Below, piece by piece: positions 1 through 9,358 of a stretch of DNA of 64,000 nucleotides. Location of the stretch: the NCBI RefSeq assembly GCF_020521235.1, contig NZ_BLAY01000011.1:19823-83822 (forward strand), given 5' to 3'. How positions within the stretch are numbered: the stretch's first letter is position 1; each line of letters opens with the position of its first letter. The notes under the pieces are model-generated. The model ran no database searches, had not been told where the DNA came from, and was given only the letters and a program-made list of their open reading frames with translations. A program made the translations under genes and the position numbers. The stretch is from Microseira wollei NIES-4236 (GTDB lineage: Bacteria > Cyanobacteriota > Cyanobacteriia > Cyanobacteriales > Aerosakkonemataceae).

Positions 1-891
1 GACTGGGTAGGCGGACGCACCTCGGAAATGTCCGCCGTCGGGTTACTCCCAGCCGCGCTACAAGGTATCGCCATTCGCGATATGCTAGCCGGTGCCAAAG
101 AAATGGACACCGCTACCCGCGTAGCGGATCTTAAACATAACCCCGCCGCCCTCCTCGCCCTCTCCTGGTACTACGCCGGAAACGGCAAGGGCGAAAAAGA
201 CATGGTCGTATTGCCCTACAAAGATAGCCTGCTGCTATTTAGCCGCTACTTGCAACAGCTGGTGATGGAATCTCTGGGTAAAGAAAAAGACCTCAACGGC
301 AATACGGTTTATCAAGGCATCGCCGTTTACGGTAATAAAGGTTCCACCGACCAACACGCCTACGTCCAACAGTTGCGCGAAGGCGTCCCCAACTTCTTCC
401 TCACCTTTATTGAAGTATTAGAAGACCGGCTGGCACCATCCCCAGAAATCGACCCCGGAGTCACATCGGGAGATTATCTTTCCGGTTTCTTACAAGGAAC
501 CCGCCAAGCATTGTATGAAAATCACCGAGATTCGATTACCGTCACCATCCCGCAAGTTAATCCTCGCACCGTTGGCGCATTAATAGCGCTATACGAACGC
601 GCCGTCGGTCTTTACGGCTTCTTGGTCAACATCAACGCCTACCACCAACCGGGTGTCGAAGCTGGTAAAAAAGCAGCCGCCGCCATCTTGGAATTACAAA
701 AACGAGTCGTACAGGTTCTGCGCCAGGAAGGCAAGCCGCTTTCTCTGGCTCAAATAGCCGAGAAAGCCGGTGCTACTGACCAAATCGAGGCAATTTACCA
801 AATCTTACGCCACCTCGCCGCCAACAATCGCAGCGTCACCTTACAAGGCGACTTCGGCAAACCCGCCAGCTTAACCGCCAAAGCGCTTTAA
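1..891 (+). CDS. pgi: Glucose-6-phosphate isomerase, C-terminal part (5' end outside window)
   Basis: Interconverts glucose 6-phosphate and fructose 6-phosphate in the cytoplasm, in glycolysis, gluconeogenesis and the oxidative pentose phosphate route. The frame is open from base 1, so the gene enters from the left; the first residues visible are [14 protein letters not shown], a conserved PGI signature. The segment [16 protein letters not shown] holds the active-site His and is typical of the family. About 296 residues are visible, roughly the C-terminal 55% of a normal cyanobacterial PGI of about 530 residues. The ATG at base 28 is internal, not the start. Nothing suggests damage. Confidence 0.95.
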   Translation, partial: DWVGGRTSEMSAVGLLPAALQGIAIRDMLAGAKEMDTATRVADLKHNPAALLALSWYYAGNGKGEKDMVVLPYKDSLLLFSRYLQQLVMESLGKEKDLNGNTVYQGIAVYGNKGSTDQHAYVQQLREGVPNFFLTFIEVLEDRLAPSPEIDPGVTSGDYLSGFLQGTRQALYENHRDSITVTIPQVNPRTVGALIALYERAVGLYGFLVNINAYHQPGVEAGKKAAAAILELQKRVVQVLRQEGKPLSLAQIAEKAGATDQIEAIYQILRHLAANNRSVTLQGDFGKPASLTAKAL

Positions 892-960
892 CCGGGCATT
901 GGGGAAAAGATCCCCACAAAGGGCGGGTTTAATTCAATTGCCCGTTCGTGGCAAATATTG

Positions 961-1066
961 CAGGACTTACCCACGACGATCCTAGAAACCGGGTTTCCAG
1001 CTGGGATCTCGAGTTCCCTTTCCCAACGATTTTTCATAGAAACCCGGTTTCTTTGCGTCAGTCCTG
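961..1066. repeat. Interspersed palindromic repeat, copy A (CAGGACTTAC family)
   Basis: Runs from CAGGACTTAC to CAGTCCTG with two internal GAAACCCGGTTTC-like blocks in opposite orientation. It belongs to a family of about 70-110 bp elements found at least nine times in this window. It lies in the 343-bp gap (892-1234) between pgi and the cupin gene. The rest of that gap is AT-rich and probably contains the promoter of the next gene, but I cannot point to exact boxes. Confidence 0.8.
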
Positions 1067-1234
1067 TATTGGTCAAACCCGCCCCTGCTGCCTCGCAAAC
1101 CCGACAATTTTAGTCGTATTTTACATACCATAATTTTGACATATTTTGTGATGCAAGCAACAAATTTTTAGATTGTTTCAGTTAGACTAGAACCAAAGCA
1201 AAGATTAAGAAACATTAGGTTTGCATAGATCGGT

Positions 1235-1675
1235 ATGGGCAAAAGCAGAGGAATCGAGAGCCGCCAGCTGGAGTCTATTAAAAGCGGTATGGCGCAGTTT
1301 TATACTCCCCAGTCCAGCAACGAAACGATGCTGGTGCAGATAGCAGCAAATACAGTTGACGATTTATTTGTACACCGATATCAAACCGACCAACTATTGG
1401 TTGTGCGGGGTAGCTTTGTTTTAGTGACGTTGGAAGATCGGCAGTATCGGTATACACTGATGAGCGATCGCTTCCCAATGGTCGTCACCATTCCACGCGG
1501 TGTGCTTCACGGCGCAATTAATCTGACTAATGAATCCTGTTTGCTAGTCAATGCCGTCCTGCGACACGGACCCACCCACGAGAGAGATTATCGTCCGATC
1601 AAACGACCTTTCCCCTACGATTTGGAAAAAGTACAAGCATTAATGAAACAACTCGACCAACCCGTTACAGTTTAA
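1235..1675 (+). CDS. Cupin-fold protein, function unknown
   Basis: A 146-residue soluble protein. The central part (residues 45-115) has the pattern of a cupin barrel: short strands ending in RQYRYTLMSDRFPMVVTIPRGVLHGAINL, the last part resembling the second cupin motif (PxGxxH). It lacks a full metal-binding HxH set, so enzymatic activity is uncertain. It might be related to sugar-nucleotide epimerase-like or WxcM-like cupins, but I do not recognise a precise family. The ATG start gives the longest reasonable frame. It stands alone between two repeats. Confidence 0.6.
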   Translation: MGKSRGIESRQLESIKSGMAQFYTPQSSNETMLVQIAANTVDDLFVHRYQTDQLLVVRGSFVLVTLEDRQYRYTLMSDRFPMVVTIPRGVLHGAINLTNESCLLVNAVLRHGPTHERDYRPIKRPFPYDLEKVQALMKQLDQPVTV

Positions 1676-1875
1676 GGAAAGAAGTGAAAAACCCGACAAT
1701 TTGTAGAAACCCGGTAAGCATTTTTGCTTAGTTTAATAAAATAGTAAATTTTTTTGATTTACGTCAAAAAACTTCATAATTTCCTAATATAAACTCCAGG
1801 CACTTGTTAGATTGAAAGTAGCGGTTCGAGTGCGGGAAAGATCGACAATTTAGGCGCACTCCAACCCGAAGCAAA

Positions 1876-3498
1876 ATGGTTCAACTAGCACCCCATATTT
1901 TTCAACTTTTATACGCACAGGGCGTGCATCATGCCTTCGGCATACCGGGCGACTTCGCTTTGACACTCTACGACGCCCTTGCAGACAGCCAGATCCAACC
2001 AATAGTAATGACTCACGAACCTGCGGTTGGCTTCGCTGCCGATGCCTACGCCCGCATTCGCGGTTTGGGTTTAGCTGTAATCACCTACAGTGTCGGTGGG
2101 TTGAACATGGTTAACGCCACCGCCGGGGCCTATGCCGAAAAATCACCGCTAGTTGTTTTAAGCGGGAGTCCAGGCGTGCGGGAAAGACGGGAAAAGGATT
2201 TACTGCACCATAAAGTTAAAACCTTTGATACGCAGCGGCGGGTTTATGAGGAAGTGACGCTTTATGCGGTAACGCTGGATGACCCGAAAACCGCTGATGC
2301 ACAAATCCATCACGCCATCAACTACGCGCTGACATTCAAACGTCCCGTTTACCTAGAAATTCCGCGGGATATGGTTTACGCGGAAATCGAGGAAACCGAA
2401 CAACCTCCCAATCCCCTGAAGCAGACCAAACCCCAGGCGTTGGCGGAAGTTTTAGCAGAGACAACGCAGATGCTAAAGGCGGCAACTTCGCCAGTCATAC
2501 TTGTAGGCGTAGAAGTGCAGCGCTTTGGGTTGCAGGAAACCGTAGTGGCGCTGGCAGAGAGGTTAGGCGTACCCGTGTGTTCTACGCTGTTGGGCAAGTC
2601 GGCGTTTCCCGAAGCTCACCCGCAGTACGTCGGTATCTATAACGGCGAAACCGGAGATTTGCGAGTGCGCGATTTGGTGGAAAAGTCCGACTGCTTGCTG
2701 ATGGTGGGCGCGTTCATGACCGATATTAACCTGGGTTTGTTTACCGCGCACCTCGACCCCGGGCGCACCATCTACGCGACTTCCGAACGCATTGCGATCA
2801 AATATCACCAGTACGGCGATGTTCTGTTTGAAGACTTTGTCAAACAGTTAGCACAGTCGAGTCTACCCCATCACGATCCGGCAAAAATTGTGCCGATGCA
2901 GCCGCGAGTTGCCCCTTCTGTGGGTGCAATTTCGATGAGTGGACTGCTGTACGAACTCAATCAATTTATTGATCGGGAAACGCTGCTAGTAACCGATGTG
3001 GGCGATCCGCTGTTTTCTGCCAACGACATCAAGATGCAGGAAGGTTCGTCGTTTCTCTGCCCCGCGTACTATGCCAGTATGGGCTTTGCCGTACCGGGAG
3101 CGATCGGGGCGCAGCTGGCGACGCCATTTTCGCGAGCGATCGCTCTAGTCGGCGACGGGGCGTTTCAAATGACGGGTATGGAGTTAGTCACCGCAAAGCG
3201 ACTCGGACTCAACCCCATTGTCATTCTGATCGACAACGGTTGCTATGCCTCGCTGCGGGCAATGGCACATCAGCAGTCTAACTTGGTTAATATCTCTAGT
3301 TTGGACTACGCGAAGCTGGCTGAAGTTTTGGGTGGGCAAGGTTTCACAGTTAAAACGAGCGAAGAACTCCGCAAGGCGCTACACGTAGCACGAGAAAGCG
3401 ACGCCTTCAGTATCCTTGACGTTCATCTCTCGCCAGATGATGTATCCCCCACGCTGACGCGGTTAAGCGGTTTATTTGCTCAAACTTTGAAGGGATAA
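1876..3498 (+). CDS. Thiamine-diphosphate-dependent alpha-keto acid decarboxylase (pyruvate/indolepyruvate decarboxylase-like)
   Basis: A 540-residue enzyme with the three-domain layout of the pyruvate decarboxylase family. The N-terminal Pyr domain carries the catalytic glutamate in THEPAVGFAADAYARI. A middle domain follows (about residues 195-330). The C-terminal PP domain carries the GDG...N thiamine-diphosphate motif: GDGAFQMTGMEL, with N in LIDN about 28 residues on. The family turns pyruvate, indolepyruvate or branched keto acids into aldehydes; the substrate cannot be read from sequence. It is single, with no clear partner genes, so a role in fermentation or in making an aldehyde or alcohol is inference. 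Confidence 0.85.
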   Translation: MVQLAPHIFQLLYAQGVHHAFGIPGDFALTLYDALADSQIQPIVMTHEPAVGFAADAYARIRGLGLAVITYSVGGLNMVNATAGAYAEKSPLVVLSGSPGVRERREKDLLHHKVKTFDTQRRVYEEVTLYAVTLDDPKTADAQIHHAINYALTFKRPVYLEIPRDMVYAEIEETEQPPNPLKQTKPQALAEVLAETTQMLKAATSPVILVGVEVQRFGLQETVVALAERLGVPVCSTLLGKSAFPEAHPQYVGIYNGETGDLRVRDLVEKSDCLLMVGAFMTDINLGLFTAHLDPGRTIYATSERIAIKYHQYGDVLFEDFVKQLAQSSLPHHDPAKIVPMQPRVAPSVGAISMSGLLYELNQFIDRETLLVTDVGDPLFSANDIKMQEGSSFLCPAYYASMGFAVPGAIGAQLATPFSRAIALVGDGAFQMTGMELVTAKRLGLNPIVILIDNGCYASLRAMAHQQSNLVNISSLDYAKLAEVLGGQGFTVKTSEELRKALHVARESDAFSILDVHLSPDDVSPTLTRLSGLFAQTLKG

Positions 3499-3529
3499 CC
3501 GAAAGGTCTGGTGGCAATGTTACAAACAA

Positions 3530-3635
3530 CAGGACTTGCGCCAAGAAACTTTGGTGATACGAAAAATCCTTGGGAAAGGGAACTCGAGATCAAGGTCGAA
3601 ACCGGGTTTCTGGCAACGCCCTTGCGTAAGTCCTG
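3530..3635. repeat. Interspersed palindromic repeat, copy B
   Basis: Begins CAGGACTTGCG and ends GCGTAAGTCCTG, with an internal GAAACCGGGTTTC and an AAACTTTGG block. It is nearly identical to copy C, 150 bp downstream in the same orientation. The 547-bp gap 3499-4045 consists almost entirely of repeats. Confidence 0.85.
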
Positions 3636-3663
3636 ACAACAAATGGCTAATCGTGAGTTGATT

Positions 3664-3777
3664 ACAGCGGATTGCTTTTCGTGTGAGGTACAGCCTTTTG
3701 GCTTGTTTGTGTAGCGGCACAATTAATTGTGCCGCTACACAAACGAAGGTGTACCTCATACGGCTGCAATCCGCTAT
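3664..3777. repeat. Long inverted repeat, MITE-like
   Basis: A nearly symmetrical element of about 114 bp. The centre (3710-3741) reads GTGTAGCGGCACAATT followed by its complement, and the ends are AGCGGATTGC and GCAATCCGCT. It sits between repeat copies B and C. There is no coding capacity. A similar but different element lies at 40219-40365. Confidence 0.8.
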
Positions 3778-3782
3778 AACAA

Positions 3783-3887
3783 CAGGACTTAGGCAAAGAA
3801 ACTTTGGTGAGCCGAAAAATCCTTGGTTTGGGAACGAGAAATCAAGGTCGAAACCGGGTTTCTGGCAACGCCCTTGCGTAAGTCCTG
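3783..3887. repeat. Interspersed palindromic repeat, copy C
   Basis: CAGGACTTAGGCA to GCGTAAGTCCTG, with internal AAACTTTGG and GAAACCGGGTTTC. Same orientation as copy B. Confidence 0.85.
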
Positions 3888-3922
3888 AACAAATCTCGAC
3901 CATTAGCCATTCGCTACGATCC

Positions 3923-4035
3923 CAGGACTTACGCAGCAACTCCAGATCTGGTGGAGATGGTGCGTTACTTACGCGAAAGAAACCGGGTTTCTCTGAAAAA
4001 TCGCGCAGCAAGAAACCCGGTTTCTGGATGTCAGG
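3923..4035. repeat. Interspersed palindromic repeat, degenerate copy D
   Basis: Starts with CAGGACTTACGCA and contains two GAAACCCGGTTTC blocks, but its right end is worn (ATGTCAGGTCTGA). It abuts the 3' end of the oxygenase gene that reads in from the other side. Confidence 0.65.
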
Positions 4036-4045
4036 TCTGAATTTT

Positions 4046-4714
4046 TTAATCCTGTAACAAGCTAGGAGAAGTCAGAACAAAAACGTCCCTCGTTCCTTGA
4101 CCCGGAGAAAGCGGTTTAATCGGAGTGGTAAAATGAAAGAACTCGCGGTCGTTAACTAATAGCAGTTCTCCCGGCATCAGGACTTTATTAAAAACCGGCT
4201 TTTCCTTTTTAGCTACATACAAATGGGTTTCCCCGCCTGCAATATTTTCCCTATCAACGGCAAAAATTACTACAAACTCACAGCCATCTCTATGAATTCC
4301 TTCCGGTGCAGGGTTGCCGAAATTATCCGGCGAACAGCTAGTCCTAATTTGATGAACTCCGATTTCAACTCCGGGATTGAGCTTACAGTAATGGCTAAAT
4401 TCAAACACAAGTTTCTTAAACTCATCGAGTTCTATCATTGCATCATCAATTTCGGCAAATTCTCGCTTGACCCCGCCCAATAACGGATTGTAGTTCTGGC
4501 TTTGGAAAAAATAGCCGTGAGGTAGCTTAATTAACTCACTCCCAAAAATTTTGAACCGGGATAATCTTCTGGAACGGTAATTGCCTTTTATGTAAGGGTC
4601 AACCGGAAGATCTCTAAAAAATCCCTTGAAACCCTCTAGCTTAATAGAATCGACTTTTTCTAAAGCAAAACTAATCGCGTAAGCAGATTCCGCTGATCCC
4701 CATAGCGTTTGCAT
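4046..4714 (-). CDS. 2-oxoglutarate/Fe(II)-dependent dioxygenase family protein
   Basis: A 222-residue protein resembling the '2OG-Fe dioxygenase' family that includes the free amino acid hydroxylase IDO. The iron ligands are visible: HRDG (His-x-Asp) near residue 140, and the distal His in REFFHF near residue 192. An Arg for the 2-oxoglutarate carboxylate follows in GTRDVFVLTS. It probably hydroxylates a small molecule such as an amino acid; the substrate is unknown. The ATG lies just after AAGGAGTTAAATTAA, a good ribosome site, which supports this start. It is convergent with repeat-rich DNA and has no operon partner. Confidence 0.75.
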   Translation of the reverse strand: MQTLWGSAESAYAISFALEKVDSIKLEGFKGFFRDLPVDPYIKGNYRSRRLSRFKIFGSELIKLPHGYFFQSQNYNPLLGGVKREFAEIDDAMIELDEFKKLVFEFSHYCKLNPGVEIGVHQIRTSCSPDNFGNPAPEGIHRDGCEFVVIFAVDRENIAGGETHLYVAKKEKPVFNKVLMPGELLLVNDREFFHFTTPIKPLSPGQGTRDVFVLTSPSLLQD

Positions 4715-4859
4715 TTAATTTAACTCCTTATACGTTGCTCCTATCTCCAGTATTTATTTCTGGAGGCTGATACTTCCAGTGTAGATCAAAATTTTTTATA
4801 GTGTCACTAAGTAGACGACAAAAAGTGCAAAGTTATGGTAAAGAAGCAAACATTTCCCT

Positions 4860-5621
4860 TTAACCGCGTACTGCTTTCAGCAAAGTTTGGCACGCCCGCA
4901 GGAAAACGCCCACATCGACGCCGAGGGCGATATACTGTACTCCGGCATCAATCCACTGCTTGGCGGTTTGCGGGTTATCGGCAAAAGTCCCGACAGCTTT
5001 CCCGGCGTTGCGGATAGTCCCGACTGCGTTTTGCATCAGTTCGATGACGCGCGGATCTTGCACCTGTCCTGGAATACCCAAACTCTGGGACAAATCGTAA
5101 GGGCCGAGAAAGATAACGTCAATGTGAGGCACGCTGACAATTTCTGCCAAGTTATCCACGCCGCGTTTGCCTTCGACGTGAACCACAACCATAGATTCCT
5201 CATTCAACTGGTCTGTAATTTGCGTCCCGGCTGATGAGTAAACCCCCGCGCGGGTGTAAAATGAAAGACCACGCTCTCCCAAGGGGCTGTATTTTGCACC
5301 CCGAACGACAGCAAGGGCATCGGCTAAGGTTTCGATCTGAGGGACTTGGACGCCTGCGCTGCCAATATCAAGCGCTCGTTGGATTTGCGGTGCATCGTTC
5401 TTGCGGACGCGGACGATGGGGGATAATCCCACGCAGTCGGCGGCGCGGCAGAGGTCTTCAGCAACCAATGGATGCAGGGGACCGTGTTCTAGGTCGATGA
5501 CGACAAAGTCAAATCCCGCGTGTCCGCAGATCTCGATAAACGCGGGATAGGCGCAGTTAGTAAATAAACCAAGTACGACTTCGCCTTGCTGGAGTTTTTG
5601 TTTGAGCTGGTTTTTACGCAT
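4860..5621 (-). CDS. HpcH/HpaI family aldolase
   Basis: A 253-residue class II (divalent metal) aldolase of the HpaI/2-dehydro-3-deoxyglucarate aldolase family. VIDLEHGPL, VHVEGKRGVDNL (metal-binding Glu region) and FLGPYDLSQSLG are visible in the order expected for the TIM barrel. Members cleave or join pyruvate and an aldehyde. The natural substrate in cyanobacteria is not known, and the neighbouring genes give no clue. The length matches the family (about 250-265). Confidence 0.85.
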   Translation of the reverse strand: MRKNQLKQKLQQGEVVLGLFTNCAYPAFIEICGHAGFDFVVIDLEHGPLHPLVAEDLCRAADCVGLSPIVRVRKNDAPQIQRALDIGSAGVQVPQIETLADALAVVRGAKYSPLGERGLSFYTRAGVYSSAGTQITDQLNEESMVVVHVEGKRGVDNLAEIVSVPHIDVIFLGPYDLSQSLGIPGQVQDPRVIELMQNAVGTIRNAGKAVGTFADNPQTAKQWIDAGVQYIALGVDVGVFLRACQTLLKAVRG

Positions 5622-5740
5622 GATCTAACTAGGGACAGTAACTTAAAAATCGATTTTCTTTAAAAAAATTGATCGGGGTATTCACGTTTTGGGTTGTCTT
5701 AACATAGGCTAGGGATAGGGATGCTAGCCATCTGTGATCC

Positions 5741-6391
5741 ATGTCATTGCTGATTGTATTTGTAGATGATGACCCAGGGATTCGCTTGTCTGTCAGCGAT
5801 TACCTGGAAATGTCCGGTTATATGGTCATGACGGCTAAGAATGGTCAAGAAGCGCTGGCTTTAGTCGAAGCGTATCAACCCCACTTGCTCGTGACAGATA
5901 TTGTGATGCCAAAAATGGATGGCTATGAACTCGTGCGGCGAGTACGTCAGCGACCAGAATTCCGCCTGCTACCTGTAATCTTTTTAACGGCGCGAACGAA
6001 TACCGAGGAACGCATTCGAGCTTATGGGTTAGGATGCGATTTTTATCTAGCCAAACCATTTGACATCAAGGAACTGGGGGCAATGATTCGCAACTTGCTG
6101 GATCGAAGTCGGGTAATCCAAGACTCGCTGTTACGGGAACAGGTAGCAACCTTGCCAGCTGAGCAGGATGAAAATACGGCGATCGCCACCATTACCTGCA
6201 AGCTGACTAAGCGAGAACAGCAAGTACTGGAATTGCTGACTCACGGTCAAAAGAATGGTGAAATTGGGTTGCATCTGCACTTAAGTCCCCGTACAGTGGA
6301 AAAATACGTCACCAGCCTGCTGAGAAAAACCTGCACCAATAACCGGGTAGAACTGGTGAGGTTTGCCATGGAAAATCGCATGGTGGAATAG
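5741..6391 (+). CDS. Response regulator, receiver plus LuxR/NarL-type DNA-binding domain
   Basis: 216 residues. Residues 1-120 form a receiver domain: VDDD at the N-terminus, the phosphorylated Asp in LLVTDIVMPKMDGYEL, and the Lys in YLAKPF. Residues 148-212 form a LuxR-type helix-turn-helix (LTKREQQVLELL ... SPRTVEKYVTSLLRK). It resembles the Ycf29 type of cyanobacterial and plastid regulator, but this name is tentative. No sensor kinase is adjacent; the kinases of the window are more than 12 kb away. Confidence 0.9.
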   Translation: MSLLIVFVDDDPGIRLSVSDYLEMSGYMVMTAKNGQEALALVEAYQPHLLVTDIVMPKMDGYELVRRVRQRPEFRLLPVIFLTARTNTEERIRAYGLGCDFYLAKPFDIKELGAMIRNLLDRSRVIQDSLLREQVATLPAEQDENTAIATITCKLTKREQQVLELLTHGQKNGEIGLHLHLSPRTVEKYVTSLLRKTCTNNRVELVRFAMENRMVE

Positions 6392-6394
6392 CTG

Positions 6395-6919
6395 TCAGTC
6401 GTCAGTCGTCAGTTGTTTGTGAGTGGTGACAGATGACAATCGCTCGTTGACAATATACTGCAACAACCCTTCACAGGCGTCCAATAGCAGCTCGATTACC
6501 CGATTGAATCCCTCTGCTCCACCATAGTAGGGATCGGGAACTTCTTTCAGCGTATGACGGGTGCAGAAATCGCACATCAGTCGCACTTTGTCCCGATATT
6601 TTCCCGCCAGATCGAGCAAGAGGATATCCGAGTAATTATCGCGATCCATTGCCAGAATCAGATCGAAGTTTTCCAAGTCTTCTTTGTGAAACTGACGCGC
6701 ATGACCTTTCATAGGAATTCCCCGCTTGCTCGCAGCGGCAACCATGCGGCGGTCGGGCGGACTACCGATATGATAGCTAGAAGTGCCAGCTGAATCGCAG
6801 ATAATCGAGCCGCTCAAACCCGCTTGCTCGATCAAGTGATTCATAATATTTTCTGCCGAGGGCGAACGGCAGATATTACCCAAACAGACAAAGAGTAGCT
6901 TGTATTGCATCCGTCGCAA
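6395..6919 (-). CDS. Low molecular weight protein-tyrosine phosphatase
   Basis: Cytoplasmic phosphatase of about 174 residues. The P-loop CLGNICRS (CX5RS) lies close to the N-terminus, and the general-acid DPYYGG loop is near residue 130. Length and order fit the family. In bacteria such enzymes usually dephosphorylate tyrosine kinases of polysaccharide export, but no such kinase lies nearby. Two ATG codons three residues apart (6919 and 6910) could start the protein. It is convergent with the response regulator, with only 3 bp between the stops. Confidence 0.9.
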   Translation of the reverse strand: MRRMQYKLLFVCLGNICRSPSAENIMNHLIEQAGLSGSIICDSAGTSSYHIGSPPDRRMVAAASKRGIPMKGHARQFHKEDLENFDLILAMDRDNYSDILLLDLAGKYRDKVRLMCDFCTRHTLKEVPDPYYGGAEGFNRVIELLLDACEGLLQYIVNERLSSVTTHKQLTTDD

Positions 6920-6950
6920 GTATGAATTGGTTTCTAATCACTTTACACTT

Positions 6951-7595
6951 CTATGTTCGCTTCAGCCAGATTCCCCGGATACCAACCGCATTTGCTCCTT
7001 GATAATCGGCGTCAAAGCTGTCACCGATGTGCCATGCAGCTTCAGCGGCACACTCGTGTTTTTCCAAACCCTTGATAAAAATTTCCGGTTCTGGTTTTGC
7101 TGCACCGACTTCAGTAGAAATTGTAATCGAGGTGAAAAACTCTGCCAAATCGAGGGCTTTGAGTACCAAGTATAAACGGGAGTCAAAATTAGACAGCACC
7201 CCCAGTTTAATTCCGGCGTTGTGCCAGTGTTCCAAAGCGGGACGGACATCGGGATAAACTGTCCAGGGAAGGGCAGTGGCAAAGTGGGTATACAGTTGGA
7301 TAAAGAAAGTCTCAAAGTCGCTAAATTGGTCGATCGCACCAACTGCTTGGAAAGTTGAGCGAGCGATCGCACTCCACCACTCAAACTCACGTGCGACTAT
7401 CTGCTCTGGTTCTACCCCTGGGAACGCCATCGGACTGCTTTGCTGAAAGCTTTTGTAGAAAGCTGCATCCAACACCGACGCCGGAACATCCACCCCAAAG
7501 TCTCGCGCTATTTCACCGTAGACTTCACCCACACTACCTTTAACGCCAAACAGCGTCCCGACGGCATCTAAAAAAATTACCTTTGGTTGAATCAT
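6951..7595 (-). CDS. HAD-family hydrolase (HAD-IA, REG-2-like)
   Basis: 214 residues. Motif I is FLDAVGTLFG: the first Asp is present, but the usual second Asp (DxD) is replaced by Val. This is common in the REG-2/HDHD3-like branch and makes ordinary phosphatase activity uncertain. Motif II is SNFDSR, the Lys lies in AAKPEPEIF, and motif IV is HIGDSFDADYQGA. It is likely a small-molecule phosphatase or a related enzyme; the substrate is unknown. Confidence 0.8.
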   Translation of the reverse strand: MIQPKVIFLDAVGTLFGVKGSVGEVYGEIARDFGVDVPASVLDAAFYKSFQQSSPMAFPGVEPEQIVAREFEWWSAIARSTFQAVGAIDQFSDFETFFIQLYTHFATALPWTVYPDVRPALEHWHNAGIKLGVLSNFDSRLYLVLKALDLAEFFTSITISTEVGAAKPEPEIFIKGLEKHECAAEAAWHIGDSFDADYQGANAVGIRGIWLKRT

Positions 7596-7659
7596 TTTTG
7601 AATTTTAGATTTTAGATTTTGGCAGTGGTCATTGGTAATAACTCAAGTTGCTAGTTATC

Positions 7660-7815
7660 TCTCTGGGAGCGGCTAATGGCTAATGGCTAATGGCGAGATT
7701 GGTAAAAATCCTAGATTAGCAATTAGCAATTAGCAAGCTGGCAACGCCAAAGTTTATAACTAGCAACTTGCGTTAATAGGTAATTGGTAATTGGATTCAT
7801 TAGTCGTTGAATCCT
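7660..7815. repeat. Heptanucleotide repeat runs (GCTAATG, GCAATTA, GGTAATT)
   Basis: Runs of short near-identical 7-8-bp units on both strands, some forming imperfect palindromes around 'CAAGTTGCTAGTTAT'. They fill much of the 435-bp gene-free stretch 7596-8030, which otherwise holds repeat copy E. Similar runs recur at 9420-9510, 9866-9930, 10258-10350, 14626-14666, 22001-22040, 33090-33120, 33320-33365, 37590-37680, 43950-43980 and 49655-49690. Confidence 0.75.
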
Positions 7816-7906
7816 GACAATTACCTATTACCCTCGTGACCACGGATCTACCTGGGAACGCCATTACCAGCTTCCTTGGATCTAACTATCAACTTACGTT
7901 AAGATA

Positions 7907-8011
7907 CAGGACTTACGCAAAGAAACTTTGGCGATCCGAAAAATCCTTGGGAAAGGAAACGAGAGAGCAAGGTCGAAACCGGGTTTCTGGTCTCGTCGTG
8001 CGTAATTCCTG
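7907..8011. repeat. Interspersed palindromic repeat, copy E
   Basis: CAGGACTTACGCA to TGCGTAATTCCTG, with AAACTTTGG and GAAACCGGGTTTC inside. It lies just beyond the 3' end of the broken gene at 8031-9358. Confidence 0.85.
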
Positions 8012-8030
8012 ACATAGTTATTTTTTGACT

Positions 8031-9358
8031 TTAGTAATTAAAAAATTCTAACCGATAGCGATACAAAGCAACAGGTTTTTTACCCACAGCCAAGTAATTC
8101 GGGTCTTGGGGAGACAGGTAAACCGCTGTAATTTGATCTGCCTCGATTAAAGTTCCTGGTGTCTTTTGGTTTCGATAGGCCGTTGTCGTTTCCACCTCAT
8201 TTAAGTATATATCTTTTGTTCCCCGAAACACTTGCTGACAAACTTCCGTGCTGATAAATAGATCGGGGGAAGGCATCTCGGTTGCTCTACTGGTAACAAC
8301 TGAAACCAATTTGCGCTCGCCAGGGAGATAAGTAATTTGACGATTGGGGTTATCCGGATCGACCTTAACCGATAGAATTGAGCGATCGCCCAAAACCGCC
8401 TTGCCAATATTCAACCCATTAAAAGCGCGATCCGCCACCACCGAACCCGCGAATTTTGATTTTTGTCTTGTTGTCTCGTTCTCGTTGTCTCGTTCCCAGG
8501 TTCCTACCTGGGAATGTCTCGTTCTCAGGTTCCTACCTGGGAATGTCTCGTTCTCAGGTTCCTACCTGGGAATGGGGATTGTTGTCTCGTTCTCGTTGTC
8601 TCGTTCCCAGGTTCCTACCTGGGAATGTCTCGTTCTCAGGTTGTCTCGTTCCCAGGTTCCTACCTGGGAATGTCTCGTTCCCAGGTTCCTACCTGGGAAT
8701 GTCTCGTTCTCAGGTTCCTACCTGGGAATGGGGATTGTTGTCTCGTTCTCGTTGTCTCGTTCCCAGGTTCCTACCTGGGAATGTCTCGTTCCCAGGTTCC
8801 TACCTGGGAATGTCTCGTTCCCAGGTTCCTACCTGGGAATGTCTCGTTCTCAGGTTGTCTCGTTCCCAGGTTCCTACCTGGGAATGTCTCGTTCCCAGGT
8901 TCCTACCTGGGAATGTCTCGTTCCCAGGTTCCTACCTGGGAATGTCTCGTTCTCAGGTTCCTACCTGGGAATGGGGATTTTGGATTGAGCCTTGACAATG
9001 CTAGATTACTTGGATTAACCACTTGAAACCTAACCTGAAAAGTTATTGGTTGATTCAGATACCGACGATTACTTTCAAACCCTGGCGTTACAATATTTGG
9101 TGCTAACGGATCCGCCAAATCTACCAAAGTACTCGTAACCTTCCAAGTCCCTACCATCCAATCAGGATAAATCAAATCAAAAGCCCCCACAACCGCCTGC
9201 ACGGGCGGTTTACCATCCCAGTTAGGAAATTGCGCCAACCTATCAGCCAAAGGCCCAGCTAGCGCCTCTCCACCCCAGATCAGCCACGCTAATACTAAAC
9301 AAAAACTCCAAAATCTTCTCAACTTCTCTTGGCGTCCTAGCGAAGATAGCGCGTTCAA
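8031..9358 (-). pseudogene. DUF6816-like exported protein gene, split by a repeat array
   Basis: Two coding pieces of one gene on the minus strand. The N-terminal piece (9358 to about 8985) starts with a signal peptide (hydrophobic stretch SFCLVLAWLIW, cleavage near GEALAG) and continues with FPNWDGKPPVQ, LIYPDWMVGTWKVTSTL and IVTPGFESNRRYL, which look like the cyanobacterial DUF6816 family. The C-terminal piece (about 8460 to 8031) continues with FAGSVVADRAFNGLN and ends in YRLEFFNY. Between them lies a palindromic array of about 510 bp. Each 29-bp unit shifts frame and brings a TAG, so translation stops within the first units (at 8903). The two pieces together would give a protein of roughly 260-270 residues, so little native sequence appears lost. 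Function unknown. Confidence 0.75.
8471..8980. repeat. Tandem array of 14 palindromic units inside the DUF6816-like gene
   Basis: The core TTCCTACCTGGGAATG occurs 14 times, mostly as 29-bp units GTCTCGTTCCCAGG + core. Each unit folds on itself (CCCAGGTTCCTACCTGGG). A higher-order pattern is visible: blocks start with GTTGTCTCGTTCTC and end with GGGGATT after units 3, 7 and 14, which shows block-wise duplication. All three plus-strand frames are open through the array only because of its composition; they are not genes. Confidence 0.9.

Noticed and set aside
1800..1870. Possible tRNA because of GGTTCGAGTGCG
   Set aside because: No acceptor, anticodon or D-arm pairing could be made around it.
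8471..8980. CRISPR-like array
   Set aside because: Units are directly tandem without unique spacers, and no cas gene is near.
8344..9026. Three overlapping plus-strand open frames of 179-214 codons with repeated SRSQVPTWE-type peptides
   Set aside because: They exist only because the 29-bp palindromic unit has no stop in any plus-strand frame. The minus strand holds the real, broken gene.
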